Shown: one piece after another, positions 5,172 through 8,158 of the stretch
Numbering within the stretch: the first letter of the stretch is position 1
Layout: every line of letters begins with the position of its first letter
Assembly (NCBI GenBank): GCA_937914895.1
Contig: CALGIL010000139.1
Coordinates: forward strand, 1 to 8,158
Direction: 5' to 3'
Source of the DNA: an uncultured Angelakisella sp.
Lineage (GTDB): Bacteria; Bacillota; Clostridia; Oscillospirales; Ruminococcaceae
DNA: 8,158 nucleotides
Position numbers and translations under genes: made by a program
The notes under the pieces: generated by a model
What the model was told of the DNA's origin: nothing
What the model saw: the letters and a program-made list of their open reading frames with translations, nothing else
Databases searched by the model: none

Positions 5172-6365
5172 TCAGATGCGAAACAGCACGCCCGAGCGCC
5201 GGAGAATCTCCTGGAGCCGGGCCACCGGGACCTGGTGGGCGGCACAGCCGCCACGGACGCAAAGGGCCGCCGCCGTGCCGGCCGCCTGGCCGGACAGGGC
5301 CGCCACCGGAATCACCCGGGTGATCTCCCAGCCGTCCCCGTGGGCGCTGATGATCCGCCCCGCCGCAAACAGGTTGGGGAAGTCCCGGTGGTACAGGGTG
5401 CGGTAGGGGAGCTGAAACCGGGGGCCGCGCCTGCGAAAATCCCCCATGGAGCCCACCGCGTCCTCAAAGGCGGCGCCCTCCTCGGTGCCCAAAAACTCAT
5501 ACTCCCCCACAATGTGGCGGATGGTGCGGTATTGGGGCATCATGGGCAGCATGGTGACATCCCGGTCCTCCCGGTTTTCCTCCCTCAGCTGTTCAAACAG
5601 CAGGGCCCGCCCCCGCAGCACAAAATCGGTGACGTCGCCCGAATCCCGGCAGACCAGGGGCGGCATCCCCTGGGGGTGGCCCTTGCCGGACAGGCTGCTG
5701 CCGGCCCAGCGCCATTTGCGGAATTTGGCCCCCGCTCCGCCGCCGGCAAACTCCCCGGCCAGCTCCCGGCTGGTGTAGTGGGCCACATAGGTCAAAAAGT
5801 TTTCTCCCAGCCGGGTGGGGACCCCCGCCGCCGCCATGACGCAGGCGGTGCCGGTGGCGTCAATGACCGCCTTTGCGGGAAAGAATTCCCGGCCGCCCAG
5901 GCTTTCGCACAGGACGCCCCGGCAGACGCCCCCCTCCATCACCGGAAAGACGGCGGCGGTGTCAAACCGCAGGCGCACCCCCTGGGACTGGGTGTATTCG
6001 TCCAGGGCCATGGCGGTCAGGGTGGGGGAAAAGTGGGTGGCATACCGCCCCTCCCGGGGCTCGGGGACGCGGTCCTTCTCCCGCCAGTCCCCGGGCAGGT
6101 CGTCAAAGCCGTACCGCACCGCCAGCCGAAGCAGCTCCTCGGCAATGCCCCCCACCATCTGGGTGCCCTTGCCGTCGCAGAGGGGCTCGTACCAGCTGAT
6201 GAGCCCCAGGGTGGCAAGGCCGCCCAGGGCGACGGCTTTTTCCAGCAGCAGCACGCCGGCGCCCTGGCGCGCGGCCGCCACGGCCGCGGCCACACCCGCG
6301 GCGCCTCCCCCCACCACAACGACGTCATAGGCTTCCCTTGTTTGAATAGGCCGTGTGTCCTCCAT
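5172..6365 (-). CDS. FAD-dependent oxidoreductase (FAD_oxidored family)
   Basis: The protein has 397 aa. An N-terminal Rossmann FAD-binding motif, YDVVVVGGGAAGVAAAVAAA (13-32), is followed by Glu42 in LLLEK, which should bind the adenosine ribose, and by GGLATLGLIS (48-57). DATGTACVMAAAG (169-181) is the second nucleotide-contact segment, and FAAGRIISAHGDGWEITRV (333-351) with GQAAGTAAAL (359-368) is the C-terminal FAD-contacting region typical of this family. It is a soluble protein without export signal or membrane helix. Relatives are annotated only as FAD-dependent oxidoreductases and occur near varied catabolic genes; no partner gene is adjacent here, so the substrate is open. The start is firm: AAAGGAG stands six bases before the ATG, and a promoter lies about 60 bp further up (6422-6450). 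It is convergent with the M23 gene and divergent from the ZIP gene. Confidence 0.88.
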   Translation of the reverse strand: MEDTRPIQTREAYDVVVVGGGAAGVAAAVAAARQGAGVLLLEKAVALGGLATLGLISWYEPLCDGKGTQMVGGIAEELLRLAVRYGFDDLPGDWREKDRVPEPREGRYATHFSPTLTAMALDEYTQSQGVRLRFDTAAVFPVMEGGVCRGVLCESLGGREFFPAKAVIDATGTACVMAAAGVPTRLGENFLTYVAHYTSRELAGEFAGGGAGAKFRKWRWAGSSLSGKGHPQGMPPLVCRDSGDVTDFVLRGRALLFEQLREENREDRDVTMLPMMPQYRTIRHIVGEYEFLGTEEGAAFEDAVGSMGDFRRRGPRFQLPYRTLYHRDFPNLFAAGRIISAHGDGWEITRVIPVAALSGQAAGTAAALCVRGGCAAHQVPVARLQEILRRSGVLFRI

Positions 6366-6421
6366 ACCTTGCTCCTTTCCGGCTGCGGCGGCGGTTATGC
6401 CGCCGCCCCTGGAATTGCATC

Positions 6422-6450
6422 ATTCTAACATATTTGTTCCCCCGCCGCAA
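6422..6450 (-). promoter_or_regulatory. Extended -10 promoter for the FAD oxidoreductase gene
   Basis: On the minus strand TTGCGG (6450-6445), a 17-bp spacer and TAGAAT (6427-6422) with TGT directly before it form an extended -10 promoter. Transcription would start near 6415, giving a leader of about 50 nt. The region also lies just upstream of the divergent ZIP gene, so the two genes may share regulatory proteins. Confidence 0.6.
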
Positions 6451-6483
6451 GTGACATAACCCGCCCCCCGGGGCAATAAAATG

Positions 6484-6491
6484 AAGGAAGG
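6484..6491 (+). promoter_or_regulatory. Ribosome binding site that places the ZIP start at 6496
   Basis: AAGGAAGG stands a few bases before the ATG at 6496. The ATG at 6481 is in the same frame but has only a C/G-rich run and AATAAA before it, with no ribosome binding site; starting there would add MKEGG. The later start is preferred. Confidence 0.65.
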
Positions 6492-6495
6492 GGGG

Positions 6496-7251
6496 ATGGC
6501 CGTGGACACGCAGACGCTGATCATTTTGGGGATCTCTATGGCGGGGCCCATTCTGGGGTCTTTGGCGGGGGTGTCCTTTCGGCCCAAGGAAAAGCTGCTT
6601 CTTGCCATGCTCAGCTTTGCGGGGGGGACCATGCTGGCCATCTCCTTTTTGCAGCTGATCCCCGAGAGCATTGCCATGTGCGGCCCGGTCCCCTGTGGGG
6701 TGGGCATCCTTATCGGGCTGCTGGCAATGCTGCTGCTGGGCCAGGTGACCCCCCACAGCCAGACCCCCGTCCCACAGGCCCCGGGGCCCGCGTCCCCGGC
6801 CAGGCTCAAGGACGCGTCGGTGATGATGATCGCCGCCATTTTCCTCCACAACTTCCCCGAGGGCATCGCCATGGCCTCGGCCCAGCGCATGCCCACGCCG
6901 GGCAAGGCGCTGCTTATTGCGGTGGCCCTGGCCACCCACGACATCCCCGAGGGCATCTGCACCTCGGCGCCCTACTACTATGCCACGGGCAGGCGCCTGC
7001 GGGCCTTCCTTCTGTCCGCCGGCACCGCCATCCCGGTGCTGGTGGGGTTCTTTTTGGGGCGGTTCATCTTCCGGGACATCAGCGGGTTTGCCATGGGCAT
7101 CATTGTGGGGGCCGTGGCGGGGCTGATGATCTACGTCAGCTGCGAGGAGCTTATTCCCACCTCCCAGGCGGGGGAGAGCCCCCGCTTTTCCATGGCGGCG
7201 CTGATGCTGGGAATTTTATTTGTCATGGCCCTGGGGGCCGTGCAGCCCTGA
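6496..7251 (+). CDS. ZIP-family divalent metal transporter (ZupT/GufA-like)
   Basis: The protein has 251 aa, close to ZupT length, and is an integral membrane carrier that brings Zn2+ and often Fe2+ or Mn2+ into the cytosol. The diagnostic motifs are intact: HNFPEG (118-123) and HDIPEG (148-153), giving metal ligands His118, Asn119, Glu122, His148, Asp149 and Glu152, and CEELIP (216-221), whose Glu residues should complete the site. AGGTMLAISFLQLIPES (42-58) is the conserved second helix. About seven to eight hydrophobic segments can be traced (near 7-25, 36-55, 65-83, 108-128, 137-157, 170-190, 195-215, 231-249). The loop at 84-105 is Pro-rich and poor in His, unlike the His-rich loop of many eukaryotic ZIPs. 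The promoter is unclear: GTGACA (6451-6456) with AATAAA (6475-6480) would give almost no leader. No Zur or Fur box is recognisable. Confidence 0.9.
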   Translation: MAVDTQTLIILGISMAGPILGSLAGVSFRPKEKLLLAMLSFAGGTMLAISFLQLIPESIAMCGPVPCGVGILIGLLAMLLLGQVTPHSQTPVPQAPGPASPARLKDASVMMIAAIFLHNFPEGIAMASAQRMPTPGKALLIAVALATHDIPEGICTSAPYYYATGRRLRAFLLSAGTAIPVLVGFFLGRFIFRDISGFAMGIIVGAVAGLMIYVSCEELIPTSQAGESPRFSMAALMLGILFVMALGAVQP

Positions 7252-7283
7252 AAAAAGGAGCGAAAGCCGTTTGCCTTCGCTCC
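7251..7283 (-). terminator. Intrinsic terminator of the GntR/RCK_C regulator gene
   Basis: On the minus strand an 11-bp stem (GGAGCGAAGGC / GCTTTCGCTCC, one G-T pair) with loop AAACG is followed by six T. It lies five bases after the regulator stop and immediately abuts the ZIP stop on the other strand, so it separates the two convergent genes. On the plus strand no T-run follows, so termination of ZIP here would be weaker. Confidence 0.85.
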
Positions 7284-7288
7284 GCCGT

Positions 7289-7948
7289 CTACTGGTCCGC
7301 CTTTGCCTTTGCCCCCGGGCCCGGCTCGGGGTACAAAAACAGCCTTGCCCGCAGAAAGGACGCCTCGTCCCCCACAATGAGCAGCACATCCCCCAGCCGC
7401 AGCTGGGCGTAGGGCCCGGGGGAGGGGATGGTGTTTTCCGCCCGCTTGATGGCCAGGATGGTGGCGTAGGTGTTCTTCCAAAACTTCAGGTCGCCGATGG
7501 TCTTGTCCCGCTTTTCGCATTTTTCGGTGATCTCGATTTCGTAAATGACTAAGGGGCTTAGGTAGTTAAAGCGGCCCACCGCGTCCAGCAGGGCCTGGGT
7601 GGTCTCCATCAGTTCCTCGCCCACGGACTGCTGCAGCTGCAAAAGCTCCAGAATCCTGCCCCGGATCTCCCCCAGATCCACCTGGTCGTTAAAGCGGTTG
7701 ACAAACTCCTGGGCCTGCTTTTCCGACTTGATGAAGATGCCGGCGCCGGGGACCACCTCCAGCACCTCGCTTTTTTCCAGCAGCGCCGTGGCACGGCGGA
7801 TGGTCTCGGGCGAGACATTGTACTGTCCCGCCAGGGTGGAGCGCCCCCGCAGCTTGACGCCCGGGGGATAGCGCCCGGCCACAATGCCCTGGGCAATGTC
7901 CAGGGCGATTTGTTTATAGATGGACTTGTCGGAGGGCGGCTGGCTCAT
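7289..7948 (-). CDS. GntR-type regulator with C-terminal RCK_C domain, BusR-like
   Basis: The protein has 219 aa. Residues 9-75 are a GntR-type winged helix: YKQIALDIAQGIVAGRYPPG (11-30), then the recognition segment STLAGQYNVSPETIRRA (37-53) and the wing VVPGAGIFI (65-73). A helical linker rich in Glu, Leu and Gln (about 76-128) fits a coiled-coil dimer. Residues 133-207 read as an RCK_C/TrkA_C domain, with SPGPYAQLRLGDVLLIVGD at 176-194. This architecture is that of BusR of Lactococcus and Streptococcus, which senses cyclic-di-AMP through RCK_C and represses the betaine transporter busAB. Similar ligand sensing and a role in osmotic or potassium control are inferred; no transporter of that kind is in the window. 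The start has an excellent ribosome binding site, AAAAGGAGG, four bases upstream. The longer open frame up to 8047 lacks one and would overlap the promoter. Confidence 0.85.
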   Translation of the reverse strand: MSQPPSDKSIYKQIALDIAQGIVAGRYPPGVKLRGRSTLAGQYNVSPETIRRATALLEKSEVLEVVPGAGIFIKSEKQAQEFVNRFNDQVDLGEIRGRILELLQLQQSVGEELMETTQALLDAVGRFNYLSPLVIYEIEITEKCEKRDKTIGDLKFWKNTYATILAIKRAENTIPSPGPYAQLRLGDVLLIVGDEASFLRARLFLYPEPGPGAKAKADQ

Positions 7949-8000
7949 GTGGCCTCCTTTTCTGCCGGGGGAATACCCCGGGCTGCGGCCCCGCCTGGGC

Positions 8001-8016
8001 GGGGGAGCGTTCCCCC
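8001..8016. promoter_or_regulatory. Palindrome at the +1 of the BusR-like gene, candidate operator
   Basis: GGGGGAGCGTTCCCCC has 6-bp perfect arms and covers the predicted transcription start, just downstream of the -10. A second inverted repeat, CCCCGCC-TG-GGCGGGG, lies directly beside it at 7989-8004. Either could bind a dimeric regulator, most simply the product of the gene itself, or could fold in the leader RNA. No binding motif of this regulator family was matched. Confidence 0.3.
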
Positions 8017-8018
8017 CT

Positions 8019-8047
8019 ATTGTACCCCACGCGCCCCAAAAAGACAA
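8019..8047 (-). promoter_or_regulatory. Sigma-A-type promoter for the BusR-like gene
   Basis: On the minus strand TTGTCT (8047-8042), an exact 17-bp spacer and TACAAT (8024-8019) form a strong vegetative promoter. Transcription should begin near 8012, giving a leader of about 64 nt. It lies between the end of the upstream gene and the regulator, so the regulator can be expressed alone. Confidence 0.75.
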
Positions 8048-8052
8048 GATGA

Positions 8053-8076
8053 AGCGCCTTTGGAAAATCAGGCGCT
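8053..8076 (-). terminator. Possible terminator overlapping the end of the right-edge gene
   Basis: On the minus strand AGCGCCT pairs with AGGCGCT over a 10-nt loop that includes the stop codon, followed by the T-rich TCATCTTGTCTTTTT. The stem is short at 7 bp and the T-run interrupted, so it is only a moderate terminator. Confidence 0.45.
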
Positions 8077-8157
8077 CCGCCGGCCGGTATCCTCCTCCGG
8101 CAGGGGCGGCACAAAACGCCGCACCAGGGGGACCGCGGGCTGGAAGACAAAGCGGGC
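8068..8157 (-). CDS. C-terminal 29 codons of an unidentified minus-strand gene
   Basis: The frame is open from the right window edge and stops at 8070-8068, giving ARFVFQPAVPLVRRFVPPLP and then EEDTGRRSA. The reading-frame choice rests on third-position GC bias, a stop placed just before a hairpin, and the position just upstream of a new promoter. Too little is present to assign a family. The Pro/Arg-rich, charged end looks like a cytosolic tail, but this is only an impression. Confidence 0.5.
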   Translation of the reverse strand, partial: ARFVFQPAVPLVRRFVPPLPEEDTGRRSA

Positions 8158-8158
8158 C

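Noticed and set aside
5235..6428. 397-codon plus-strand open frame opposite the FAD oxidoreductase
   Set aside because: The minus-strand protein has intact FAD motifs, ribosome binding site and promoter; the opposite frame is a compositional shadow.
7914..8150. Minus-strand open frame of 78 codons spanning the regulator promoter
   Set aside because: It runs across the strong promoter, the palindromes and the ribosome binding site of the BusR-like gene and has no recognisable domain.

Overview
The window looks like a piece of chromosome from a GC-rich, Gram-positive Clostridia-type bacterium, most likely a gut Oscillospiraceae/Ruminococcaceae relative. This is inferred from the class B sortase, strong AAGGAGG-type ribosome binding sites, sigma-A-like promoters, a TcdE-type holin, a BusR-like GntR/RCK_C regulator, and an aldo/keto reductase of the type common in gut Clostridia. 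No rRNA, tRNA, CRISPR array, transposase or phage structural gene is visible.

Layout, left to right. (1) 2-304 is the C-terminal end of a class B sortase (+). (2) An inverted repeat overlaps a promoter in front of an aldo/keto reductase (432-1280, +), which ends at a GC-rich hairpin. (3) A TraB/PrgY-family membrane protein starts at a TTG (1378-2535, +) and ends at a perfect 32-bp palindromic terminator. (4) A non-coding block of about 67-bp repeat units (2573-2819) separates the TraB gene from a convergent class 3 lipase (2820-3494, -). (5) A gene-free stretch of 311 bp (3495-3805) lies between the lipase and a divergent two-gene operon: a TcdE/phage-type holin (3806-4375, +) overlapping by 4 bp an M23 metallopeptidase (4372-5049, +), closed by a hairpin. 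(6) An FAD-dependent oxidoreductase (5172-6365, -) and a ZIP metal transporter (6496-7251, +) diverge from a short shared control region. (7) A GntR-type regulator with a C-terminal RCK_C domain (7289-7948, -), resembling the cyclic-di-AMP sensor BusR, has its own strong promoter and terminator. (8) The last 29 codons of another minus-strand gene reach the right edge.

Most genes look like independent single-gene units with their own terminators. The only clear operon is holin plus M23 peptidase, which has the organisation of a lysis cassette but stands without other phage genes. Neither the peptidase nor the divergent lipase shows a signal peptide. A holin-dependent release module (TcdE-like or 'type 10' secretion), a retained lysis cassette, or a prophage remnant are the main readings, and the sequence alone does not choose between them.

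Other points worth a second look are the aldo/keto reductase with Ala in place of the catalytic Asp, the intergenic repeat block, and a palindrome at the transcription start of the BusR-like gene that could be an autoregulatory operator.
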